Assembly (NCBI GenBank): GCA_016463045.1
Contig: JAEMSB010000233.1
Coordinates: 1-7,141 of the forward strand
Direction: 5' to 3'
Source: Niveispirillum sp.
GTDB taxonomy: Bacteria > Pseudomonadota > Alphaproteobacteria > Azospirillales > Azospirillaceae
Length of the DNA: 7,141 nucleotides
Of this stretch, positions 1-4,868 are shown piece by piece (position 1 is the first letter of the stretch; the number at the start of each line of letters is the position of its first letter). The notes beneath the pieces were generated by a model. It was not told where the DNA came from. It did no database searches and saw nothing but the letters and a program-made list of their open reading frames with translations. Made by a program: the position numbers and the translations under genes.

Positions 1-312
1 GTCTATGACGGACGGCAGCGTTACGACCTGATCTTCGAAACCCAGGGGCCGGCCACGTTGGAGGCATCGGACCTGTCGGTCTATGCCGGCCCCGCCACGG
101 CCTGTTCGGTCAAATACAAGCCGCTGGCCGGGCGCTGGAAGGAAAACCGCCAGCGCGACCGCGACCGCGAGGGGGCGAAGCGTAAGGATGTGCCTGTCAC
201 GCTCTACATCGCCCCCGCCATCGCCGGCGGCCCGCCCGTACCTGTGCGCCTGGAAATGGAAAGCCCGCTGGGGGCGGTGAAGGTGCATCTGGCCAGCGTC
301 AAGGCCGGCTGA
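1..312 (+). CDS. DUF3108 domain-containing protein, 3' part only
   Basis: The frame is open from the first base to a TGA at 310-312, giving the last 103 residues; the start lies left of the window. The visible part opens with VYDGRQRYDLIF and continues through a C-SVKYKPLAGRW segment to a beta-rich end (VPVRLEMESPLGAVKVHLASV). That is the layout I recall for the C-terminal half of DUF3108 proteins, where 'YDG-x-RRYDL' is the recognisable stretch and the ending reads like a strand pair. Members are usually predicted exported or periplasmic proteins of about 220-260 residues with no assigned biochemical role; the signal peptide, if any, would be outside this window. A basic stretch (KENRQRDRDREGAKRKD) sits in the middle. 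The stop is 3 nt from the gph stop, so the two genes converge with no room for a dedicated terminator. The family call is by memory of the motif. Confidence 0.75.
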   Translation, partial: VYDGRQRYDLIFETQGPATLEASDLSVYAGPATACSVKYKPLAGRWKENRQRDRDREGAKRKDVPVTLYIAPAIAGGPPVPVRLEMESPLGAVKVHLASVKAG

Positions 313-315
313 TCC

Positions 316-993
316 TTACCCCAACCGCGCCAACGCCCCCGGCAAATCCGCGAACCGGTCGATGATGATATCCGCGCCCAAGTCCGCCAGTGCCATGCGC
401 GGATAGCCATAGGCGACCGCCACCACCGGCACGCCCGCCCCGCGCGCCGCCGCGACATCATTGGCATTGTCGCCGACCATCACGACCCCGCCGGCCCCCA
501 CGCCCAGCCGTTCCATGACGAACAGCAGCGGGTCGGGATGCGGCTTCTTGCGCGCCACACTGTCGCCGCCCGCCACCGCATCGAACAGCGCGCCCATGCC
601 CAGTTCGCGCAGCAGATCGACACTGATCCCTGCCGGCTTGTTGGTACAAAGGCCCAGGCGGTGCCCGGCCTGCTTCAACGCGCTCAACGTCTCCACCACG
701 CCCGGATAGATACAGGCCCGGTCCACGGGCAGCGCGCCATAGATCGCCAGATACCGCGCGGTCATCGGCCCCAGTTCATCGGGCGTCAACGCCGTGCCCG
801 TGGCGGCGAAGGCCTGTTCCACCAGCCGCCCCGCCCCGTCCCCGATCATCAGATGTACCTCTGCCAGCGGCAGTTCACGCCGGCCTTCCGCCACCAAAAG
901 CCGGTTCAGCCCAAGGGCGATATCCGGCGCGCTATCGATCAGGGTTCCGTCGAAATCAAAGATCAGGGCGGGGAACCGTTCCAGGATGCTCAT
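316..993 (-). CDS. gph: Phosphoglycolate phosphatase (HAD superfamily)
   Basis: The 225-residue product should hydrolyse 2-phosphoglycolate to glycolate in the cytoplasm, clearing a by-product of DNA 3'-end repair or of Rubisco oxygenation. All four HAD motifs are visible: FDFDGTLID at 12-20 (nucleophile D13, acid/base D15), the motif II Thr at T117 in LCTNKP, Lys at 149/150 in KKPHPDP, and GDNAND at 174-179 (D175, D179). The alpha-helical segment between motifs I and II fits the C1 cap of this subfamily, and the length is normal. Motif IV has Asn where Ser is more common (GDS-x-xD), probably a neutral change. I chose ATG at 993, which puts the catalytic loop close to the N terminus. A GTG at 999 is also possible and sits at a better distance (5 nt) from a GGAAG at 1005-1009. 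The gene diverges from glmU. Another HAD phosphatase specificity cannot be excluded from sequence alone. Confidence 0.88.
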   Translation of the reverse strand: MSILERFPALIFDFDGTLIDSAPDIALGLNRLLVAEGRRELPLAEVHLMIGDGAGRLVEQAFAATGTALTPDELGPMTARYLAIYGALPVDRACIYPGVVETLSALKQAGHRLGLCTNKPAGISVDLLRELGMGALFDAVAGGDSVARKKPHPDPLLFVMERLGVGAGGVVMVGDNANDVAAARGAGVPVVAVAYGYPRMALADLGADIIIDRFADLPGALARLG

Positions 994-1019
994 TGTCACT
1001 GCCGCTTCCGCTTGGCTTT

Positions 1020-1062
1020 CAGGTTTGTCTGTATGATACAGGGGGCCAGCTTAGACAAACTG
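1020..1062. promoter_or_regulatory. Divergent gph/glmU control region with nested palindromes
   Basis: Two symmetric elements are visible. CTGTAT-G-ATACAG (1029-1041) is a perfect 13-bp palindrome. It lies inside a perfect inverted repeat GTTTGTCT (1023-1030) / AGACAAAC (1053-1060) with 22 bp between the arms. The palindrome contains TATGAT (1032-1037), a good -10 candidate for glmU, and on the other strand TATCAT, a -10 candidate for gph. No convincing -35 lies at 16-18 bp in either direction (TTGGCT at 1012-1017 is only 14 bp away). The region could be a shared promoter with an overlapping operator; that is inference. Confidence 0.35.
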
Positions 1063-1079
1063 CCATGCGGCCCGCCACC

Positions 1080-2432
1080 ATGTCCCATCGCCCCCTCGCC
1101 TGCATCATCCTTGCCGCCGGCAAGGGGACACGCATGAAATCCGCCTTGCCCAAGGTGCTGCACCCGCTGGGTGGCCTGCCCATGGTCAGCCATGTGGTGG
1201 CGGCGGCACAGAGCCTGTCGCCGGAAAAGATCGTGGTGGTGGTCGGCCCCGGCATGGACAATGTCGCCGCCACCGTCGCCCCGCACCCGACCGTCGTGCA
1301 GGAAAATCAGCTTGGCACCGGTGACGCGGTGAAGGCGGCGCTGGGTGAACTGGCGGGCTTTATGGGCGATGTGCTGGTGCTGTACGGCGACTCGCCCCTG
1401 ATCACCGCATCCACCCTGTCGAAGATGGTGGCGGCCCGCAATGGGGCCGGCGACCCGGCGGTGGTCGTGCTGGGCATGCGGCCCACCGATCCCGGCGCCT
1501 ATGGCCGCCTGATCCTTGGCGCCGATGGCGGCCTGGAAAAGATTGTAGAGTTCCTGGACGCCTGCCCCGATGAACGCGCCGTCACCCTCTGCAATGCCGG
1601 CTTCATGGCATTTGACGGGGCGCGGATGGGCGCCCTGCTGTCCGGCATCGGCAACAATAACGCCAAGGGCGAATATTACCTGACCGACGCCGTGGCGGTG
1701 GCCCGCACCAGCGGCTGGACCTGCGCCGTGGTCGAAGGTCCCACCGACGATACCGCCGGCGTCAACAGCCGGGCGGAACTGGCCGGCATCGAGAAGATTT
1801 TCCAGAACCGCCTGCGGCAGGCCGCCATGGCCAATGGCGCCACCTTGCTGGACCCCGACACCGTCTATTTCGCCGCCGACACGGTCCTGGGCCGCGACGT
1901 GACGGTGGGCCAGAATGTGGTGTTCGGCCCCGGCGTCACCGTGGAAGACGGGGTGGAGATCAAGCCCTTCAGCCATCTGGAGGGCGTGATCGTGCGTGCC
2001 CGCGCCATCATCGGCCCCTATGCCCGCCTGCGCCCCGGCACCGATGTCGGCGAAGGTGCGCATATCGGCAATTTCGTGGAGCTGAAAAATACCCAGTTCG
2101 GGGCCGGCGCCAAGGCCAACCACCTGACATATCTGGGTGACGCCGATGTCGGCGGTGGCAGCAACATTGGGGCCGGCACCATCACCTGCAACTATGACGG
2201 CGTGCTGAAGCACCGCACCCGCATTGGCACAAACGTCTTCATCGGCACCCATTCCACGCTGGTGGCCCCGGTGTCGGTGGGCGATGGCGCCTACACGGCG
2301 GCGGGCACGGTGGTGACTCGCGATGTGGCCCCCGACGCCCTGTCGATCGCCCGCGCCCTGCAGGAGGAAAAGCCCGGCTGGGCATCCCGCTATCGCGCCG
2401 CCAAGCTGGCGTTGAAGGCGAAGAAGATGTAG
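1080..2432 (+). CDS. glmU: Bifunctional GlmU: GlcN-1-P acetyltransferase / GlcNAc-1-P uridyltransferase
   Basis: The 450-residue cytoplasmic enzyme makes UDP-GlcNAc in two steps: acetylation of glucosamine-1-phosphate by its C-terminal half and uridylation of GlcNAc-1-phosphate by its N-terminal half. The product feeds peptidoglycan and lipopolysaccharide synthesis. The N-terminal domain shows the nucleotide loop LAAGKGTRM (11-19) with K25 in LPKVLH, QLGTGDA (77-83), YGDSP with metal ligand D104, and GEYYLTD (197-203). The C-terminal left-handed beta helix starts near 255 with hexapeptide repeats. It carries RLRPGT (316-321), ANHLTYLGD (346-354) with H348 at the catalytic position, and NIGAGTITCNYDG (362-374). 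The frame is open upstream to 993, but homology starts just after ATG 1080; an in-frame ATG at 1065 is an alternative, and neither has a clear ribosome-binding site. The TAG stop is part of the adjoining REP element. glmS, a frequent neighbour, is not next to it here. Confidence 0.96.
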   Translation: MSHRPLACIILAAGKGTRMKSALPKVLHPLGGLPMVSHVVAAAQSLSPEKIVVVVGPGMDNVAATVAPHPTVVQENQLGTGDAVKAALGELAGFMGDVLVLYGDSPLITASTLSKMVAARNGAGDPAVVVLGMRPTDPGAYGRLILGADGGLEKIVEFLDACPDERAVTLCNAGFMAFDGARMGALLSGIGNNNAKGEYYLTDAVAVARTSGWTCAVVEGPTDDTAGVNSRAELAGIEKIFQNRLRQAAMANGATLLDPDTVYFAADTVLGRDVTVGQNVVFGPGVTVEDGVEIKPFSHLEGVIVRARAIIGPYARLRPGTDVGEGAHIGNFVELKNTQFGAGAKANHLTYLGDADVGGGSNIGAGTITCNYDGVLKHRTRIGTNVFIGTHSTLVAPVSVGDGAYTAAGTVVTRDVAPDALSIARALQEEKPGWASRYRAAKLALKAKKM

Positions 2433-2511
2433 CGCGGATTAGCGAAGCGTAATCCGCGGACCCTCGCATCGGGTTTCCGCGGATTACGGCTTGCGCCTAA
2501 TCCGCGCTACA
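2428..2511. repeat. Pair of inverted GTAG-type REP units (BIME-like), also a long hairpin
   Basis: Two related units face each other. The left one (2429-2460, + strand) reads GTAG, then a 9-bp stem CGCGGATTA/TAATCCGCG capped by GC-GAA-GC with one bulged G. The right one (2476-2510, - strand) has the same GTAG and the same stem, capped by GGC-GCAA-GCC, again with one bulged G. The loops differ in a way that keeps pairing, which supports selection on folded single-stranded DNA or RNA. The units pair with each other end to end (TGTAGCGCGG against CCGCGCTACA), with CCC/GGG near the centre. The GTAG-plus-bulged-hairpin design matches REP sequences moved by RAYT (TnpA-REP) transposases. No such transposase is in the window. 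The element fills the whole space between the converging glmU and TPR genes and may act as a two-way transcription stop or mRNA 3' end, although no T-tract follows it. Confidence 0.85.
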
Positions 2512-2514
2512 CAA

Positions 2515-3414
2515 TCAGCCCTCGGCCTTCGCCTCTTCCGCCGGCTCCGCAGCAGCGGGAGCATCCGCCGCCGCCTTGGCGATCTCTTCCAGACGGCCGA
2601 ACAGCTGCGACACGATGGGGCTGTCCGGGTGGGTCTGGCGATAGGTGTCGGCCAGGCCCTGCGCCTTGGCCAGATCGCTGCTGGCGATATGCACGATCAG
2701 GCCGGCCAGCTGCGCATGGCCCTGGCCCACTTGCGGGGCAATGCGGGTAGCGGCCAGATAGGCCTCGGCGGCGGTGTCGAAGCTGCCAGCCTCCTCATGC
2801 ACGCGGCCCAGCGCATAGACGGCTTCCGGCATGTTGGGCCGGCGGGCCAGACAGCCCTGGAAGGCACTGGCGGCCTCATTCAGCATGCCCAGACGGAACA
2901 GGCAGTTGCCGAAATTGAACAGCGGCTCCACCGCGTTTGGATCGGCCTGAACGGCGCGCTGCCACGCCTCGGCGGCCAGCGGGATTTCGCCCGTCTGTTC
3001 ACGCACCAGGGCCAGCCCGGCCCAGGCATCGCGGAAATTGGGGTCCAGCTCACAGGCGCGCTGCAGGCTCTCGATGGCCTCATCCAGCTTGCCCTGCTGG
3101 GCCAGCGCCATGCCCAGATTATGGTGCGGCGGCGGATGATCGGGCTTCAGCGCACGGGCCTTCTTCAGGGCCGCAACAGCATCGTCCAGCTTGCCCATGC
3201 CCTGCAGCGTCGCGCCCAGGTTGGACCAGGCGACGCGCACATCCGGGTGGTCCGCATAGACCTTGGTGATCTTGCGCAGCGTATCCGCCGCTTCCTTCAT
3301 ACGGCCCTGACGATGCAGCTCCGTCGCCGCCCGCATGTCGGACGGGAAGCTGGAATACATCGCATCCGACTTGGACAAATCGGAAAGCTGACGGCGGCGA
3401 TCTTGGCGATTCAT
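2515..3414 (-). CDS. Tetratricopeptide repeat protein, cytoplasmic
   Basis: The 299-residue product is mostly a TPR array. Six units fall on an exact 34-residue period (about 25-58, 59-92, 93-126, 127-160, 161-194, 195-228). The strongest read like textbook TPRs, for example NLGMALAQQGKLDEAIESLQ and LGRVHEEAGSFDTAAEAYL, with the usual W/L-G-Y/A-A-P positions. A degenerate helical pair follows (about 232-280), then a short low-complexity Ala/Glu tail (279-299). There is no signal peptide or membrane segment. TPR arrays bind partner proteins, and the partner here is unknown. The start is ATG at 3414, giving a basic N terminus MNRQDRRRQ. The frame is open further upstream to 3489, but that extension does not look like TPR sequence. 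No good Shine-Dalgarno or promoter is seen before 3414. The terminator of the upstream mini-gene (3518-3553) probably separates the two transcripts. The gene converges on glmU across the REP pair. Confidence 0.88.
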   Translation of the reverse strand: MNRQDRRRQLSDLSKSDAMYSSFPSDMRAATELHRQGRMKEAADTLRKITKVYADHPDVRVAWSNLGATLQGMGKLDDAVAALKKARALKPDHPPPHHNLGMALAQQGKLDEAIESLQRACELDPNFRDAWAGLALVREQTGEIPLAAEAWQRAVQADPNAVEPLFNFGNCLFRLGMLNEAASAFQGCLARRPNMPEAVYALGRVHEEAGSFDTAAEAYLAATRIAPQVGQGHAQLAGLIVHIASSDLAKAQGLADTYRQTHPDSPIVSQLFGRLEEIAKAAADAPAAAEPAEEAKAEG

Positions 3415-3517
3415 CAAAAGGACCCGGATTTTTGGTGGAACTCTTATGCTTTGGCCTTGATAGCAAGCCCGCCGGCAAAACGGAACCAAGGAACGGGGCG
3501 TCCATCATGGTTTTCCA

Positions 3518-3553
3518 CATAAAACAGGGCCGGTCCCCCGGGGAACCGGCCCT
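3518..3553 (-). terminator. Intrinsic terminator of the 20-codon mini-gene
   Basis: AGGGCCGGT (3526-3534) and ACCGGCCCT (3545-3553) form a perfect 9-bp GC-rich stem, with further C/G pairing possible inside the 10-nt loop. Read on the minus strand, the hairpin is followed directly by TGTTTTATG, a short T-tract (3518-3526). No T-tract follows on the plus strand, so it is directional. It lies 66 nt after the mini-gene stop and about 100 nt before the TPR gene start. Confidence 0.78.
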
Positions 3554-3618
3554 GCCTTCCATGATGACGCATGGACGATCCGCTTTGGCGGTGGACCCCG
3601 CCAGCGGACATCTTCCGA

Positions 3619-3681
3619 TCAGCCGGCGAAAGACCGGATGCCGGAGAGATCCGCGCGGGTCCGCAAAGTGGAACGAGACAT
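3619..3681 (-). CDS. Unrecognised 20-residue small ORF with an exceptional ribosome-binding site
   Basis: This short frame encodes MSRSTLRTRADLSGIRSFAG, ending in TGA at 3619-3621. I recognise no family. The peptide is basic (four Arg, one Asp), has four Ser, and lacks a hydrophobic run, so it does not look like a membrane or hydrophobic toxin peptide. The case for a real gene rests on its surroundings. A near-ideal Shine-Dalgarno sits 7 nt before ATG, within a 16-nt stretch complementary to the whole 3' tail expected for alphaproteobacterial 16S rRNA. A sigma70-like promoter lies at a sensible distance upstream and an intrinsic terminator 66 nt downstream. The predicted transcript is about 190 nt. 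It could be a small protein, a leader peptide controlling read-through into the TPR gene, or a small RNA that also captures ribosomes. Arg and Ser codons are enriched (8 of 20), which fits a leader peptide, but I saw no clear competing antiterminator fold. Confidence 0.55.
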   Translation of the reverse strand: MSRSTLRTRADLSGIRSFAG

Positions 3682-3682
3682 C

Positions 3683-3698
3683 GGATCACCTCCTTTCT
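3683..3698 (-). promoter_or_regulatory. Extended Shine-Dalgarno, complementary to the full 16S 3' tail
   Basis: The minus strand reads AGAAAGGAGGTGATCC immediately before G-ATG of the 20-codon ORF. All 16 bases complement GGATCACCTCCTTTCT, the usual end of alphaproteobacterial 16S rRNA (from memory; this organism's rRNA is not in the window). The AAGGAGGT core is at 3688-3695. Most genes match 4-7 bases. The other starts in this window have weak or only short (4-5 base) sites, so this one stands out. Confidence 0.75.
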
Positions 3699-3719
3699 GT
3701 ATGTTGAAACAACACCATG

Positions 3720-3748
3720 AAGATGGGTCAGGTTGGACCTGCCGTCAA
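3720..3748 (-). promoter_or_regulatory. Sigma70-like promoter of the 20-codon mini-gene
   Basis: On the minus strand TTGACG (3748-3743) is a 5-of-6 match to the -35 consensus, preceded by C as in many alphaproteobacterial promoters. A 17-bp spacer separates it from CATCTT (3725-3720), a weak -10. The start point would be near 3712, giving a leader of about 30 nt. The spacer contains a 13-bp dyad, CAGGT-TGG-ACCTG (3729-3741), which could be a repressor or activator site. Confidence 0.5.
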
Positions 3749-3780
3749 GGGGATATCATCCGATGTCGGAAGTGTTTTTG

Positions 3781-3839
3781 ATGGGCGGGCAAATGTGGTA
3801 TTGTGCGGCCCTGAAACCGATATCGGGATGTCCGCCCAT
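3781..3839 (+). promoter_or_regulatory. Promoter/operator region of the toxin-antitoxin operon
   Basis: An extended -10 candidate, TGG-TATTGT (3796-3804), lies 34 nt before the antitoxin start. The best -35-like sequence is TTGATG at 3778-3783, with a short 15-bp spacer, so recognition would lean on the extended -10. ATGGGCGG (3781-3788) and CCGCCCAT (3832-3839) form a perfect 8-bp inverted repeat around the promoter, and CCGATATCGG (3817-3826) is a perfect palindrome near the predicted start point. Ribbon-helix-helix antitoxins commonly repress their own operons by binding such short dyads; assigning these as its operators is inference. Confidence 0.4.
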
Positions 3840-4104
3840 GCCGGAAGGCACGACATTGACGGTAAATCTGTCTCCAGAGGCGGAAGCTCAGCTTTCGCAT
3901 CTGGCGGCACGCACCCACCGTAGCCCGGATGCCCTGGTCACCGAAGCCATCGAAAGCTTCCTGTCGCGCGAAAGCCAGGATGTGGCGGCGATAGAGGCAG
4001 CCCTGGTTGAGATGCGAACGGCCACGCTGATCCCACATGAAGAGGCGATGGATCAGCTGGATGCAGCGATTGCGGAAATCATCGCGTCACGGGGCGGCAA
4101 TTGA
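3838..4104 (+). CDS. Ribbon-helix-helix (CopG/ParD-type) antitoxin
   Basis: The 88-residue product has the layout of a type II antitoxin. The N-terminal ribbon-helix-helix DNA-binding fold covers about 5-46: a beta strand TLTVNLSPE, helix AEAQLSHLAARTH, the turn RSPDAL and helix VTEAIESFLSRE. The acidic, helical C-terminal part (47-88) includes TLIPHEEAMDQLDAAI, close to the 'PHEE-V/A-M-x-x-L' segment seen in antitoxins paired with RelE/ParE toxins, where it wraps the toxin. I chose ATG 3838 because homology starts there and the predicted promoter lies just upstream; in-frame ATGs at 3781 and 3793 would overlap that promoter. A weak GGGA at 3825-3828 is the only ribosome-binding candidate. 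The stop overlaps the toxin start. It should neutralise the toxin by direct binding and repress the operon with it. Confidence 0.88.
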   Translation: MPEGTTLTVNLSPEAEAQLSHLAARTHRSPDALVTEAIESFLSRESQDVAAIEAALVEMRTATLIPHEEAMDQLDAAIAEIIASRGGN

Positions 4105-4415
4105 ACCGCCCAGTTCGGTGGTTGCCCAACGCACTGAATGATCTCAAGGCGATTGCCCGCCATATCGCAGCAGAAAATCCGGCCGCCGCCCTCAAAGTCG
4201 CGTCGAGTATCAGAGAGGCCGGAAACGCGATGGGGCAACGTTCCCTGGGCCGCCCCGGACGGGTGGCCGGGACCTTGGAAAAGCTGGTTGCAGGCCTGCC
4301 CTACATTATCTGTTACACCCTCTCCGCCAATCCCGGAGGCGGCGAACAGATCGTCATTCTGCGCGTGATCCATACCGCGAGAGACTGGCGAAAGGACAAA
4401 TGGCCGCCGGCATGA
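4101..4415 (+). CDS. RelE/ParE-family toxin
   Basis: The 104-residue product matches the ParE/RelE fold. An N-terminal strand and helix (RWLPNALNDLKAIARHIAAENPAA, taken as a region near 6-29) lead to the second helix, the GRPGRVAGT segment (52-60), the strand LPYIICYTL and the closing VILRVIHTARDW (86-97). That ending is the family hallmark ('I-L-x-V-x-H-x-A-R-x-W'). Family members either poison DNA gyrase (ParE) or cut mRNA on the ribosome (RelE); the sequence does not decide which. Translation starts at TTG 4101, because the first in-frame ATG would remove the N-terminal helix. GGGG at 4091-4094 lies 6 nt ahead. TTGA overlaps the antitoxin stop, so the toxin is probably translated by coupling. 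A weak start after the antitoxin keeps toxin below antitoxin. A GC-rich hairpin covers its stop codon. Confidence 0.88.
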   Translation: MNRPVRWLPNALNDLKAIARHIAAENPAAALKVASSIREAGNAMGQRSLGRPGRVAGTLEKLVAGLPYIICYTLSANPGGGEQIVILRVIHTARDWRKDKWPPA

Positions 4416-4426
4416 CACCGGCGGCC
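4402..4426. terminator. Hairpin between convergent toxin and metal-efflux genes
   Basis: GGCCGCCGG (4402-4410) and CCGGCGGCC (4418-4426) pair perfectly over 9 bp around a 7-nt loop that holds the toxin TGA (4413-4415). On the minus strand the stem is followed by ATTTGTCCTTT, a loose T-rich run; on the plus strand it is followed by TGCTCTCCCC. It is therefore a more plausible terminator for the minus-strand efflux operon, possibly serving both directions. Confidence 0.6.
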
Positions 4427-4436
4427 TGCTCTCCCC

Positions 4437-4853
4437 TCAGTGTCCCGCATGCTCCCCGCCGGGTGCCGCTGGCTTCCACTCGTACCGCGCCTGCACGGCC
4501 CCCTTGCCGGCGAGCGTCACAACCGTGGCGATGCGCGTGCCCACCGGCACCTCGCGGTCGATCTTGCCCGACAGGCTGTTGGGACCGGCGGGGGCAAGGG
4601 TTACCTGCACCGGGGCGCCTTCGATCAGCAGGGTGACGCTGCCCGTGGCACCGGCGGTGTCCATGGGCTTGTCTTCCATGGTGTTGAGATAGACGGTCAG
4701 GACCTTATCCTTGATCACCAGTTCCTGATGCAGGGGCCCCGCATGCACCTGCATCCCGCCATGCACGCCCACGGGCGGGGCATGGCCGAAGGCAGCGGCA
4801 GGGGCCAGGGTAAGAAACGTGGCAAGCGCCAGAGTGGCAGCGTTGAACTTCAT
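4437..4853 (-). CDS. Small exported histidine-containing protein of a metal-efflux operon
   Basis: This 138-residue protein starts with a clear signal peptide (MKFNAATLALATFLTLAPAA, cleavage near 21), so it should be periplasmic. The mature part begins with a His/Met-bearing segment (H24, H31, M34, H37, H42) and ends GGEHAGH (H135, H138), both plausible metal ligands. Between them is a beta-rich domain (about 43-127) with TVYLNTMEDKPMDTAGATGSV and VTLAPAGPNSLSG as landmarks. I recall similar beta domains at the N terminus of CzcB/CusB-type adaptor proteins, so this may be a free-standing version acting as a periplasmic metal chaperone or sensor for the pump. That role is inference. The start is ATG 4853: AGGAG at 4862-4866 is 8 nt away, whereas ATG 4859 and GTG 4862 would be too close. 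That site overlaps the pump stop codon, so the two genes are co-transcribed and probably translationally coupled. Confidence 0.8.
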   Translation of the reverse strand: MKFNAATLALATFLTLAPAAAFGHAPPVGVHGGMQVHAGPLHQELVIKDKVLTVYLNTMEDKPMDTAGATGSVTLLIEGAPVQVTLAPAGPNSLSGKIDREVPVGTRIATVVTLAGKGAVQARYEWKPAAPGGEHAGH

Positions 4854-4861
4854 GATCATCA

Positions 4862-4868
4862 CTCCTTA
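4862..4868 (-). promoter_or_regulatory. Ribosome-binding site overlapping the pump stop codon
   Basis: The minus strand reads TAAGGAG: the TAA stop of the RND pump (4868-4866) shares its last A with AGGAG (4866-4862), 8 nt before ATG 4853. This arrangement decides the start of the small exported protein and suggests that ribosomes ending on the pump message restart directly. Confidence 0.8.

Noticed and set aside
993..1079. N-terminal extension of GlmU from the upstream in-frame ATG at 993
   Set aside because: The extra residues would run through the control region and the predicted -10. GlmU homologues begin a few residues before the LAAGKGTRM loop, consistent with 1080 (or at most 1065).
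996..2252. Long minus-strand open frame antisense to glmU
   Set aside because: Composition rich in His, Gly and Ala is what the reverse of GC-rich coding DNA gives. glmU is unmistakable on the plus strand.
2428..2511. Ordinary intrinsic terminator or CRISPR repeat pair
   Set aside because: There is no T-tract on either side for a standard terminator. The two units are inverted rather than direct, with no spacer array, so a REP pair explains the layout better.
2491..3522. Long plus-strand open frame opposite the TPR gene
   Set aside because: The minus strand has six exact 34-residue TPR units; the plus-strand frame shows no domain and is a by-product of GC bias.
3518..3681. Classic amino-acid attenuator leader for the downstream TPR gene
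   Set aside because: There is no run of one amino-acid codon and no clear alternative antiterminator fold, and the TPR gene is not biosynthetic. Kept only as an open alternative in the mini-gene finding.
3444..3689. An 81-codon minus-strand frame overlapping the 20-codon ORF
   Set aside because: It is in another frame, starts within the Shine-Dalgarno stretch, reads through the terminator hairpin and has no family-like sequence. The 20-codon frame has the correctly spaced site.
3683..3698. Fragment of a 16S rRNA gene (plus strand reads GGATCACCTCCTTTCT)
   Set aside because: The preceding bases do not match the conserved 16S 3' region at all, while the reverse strand gives a well-placed Shine-Dalgarno before an ATG.
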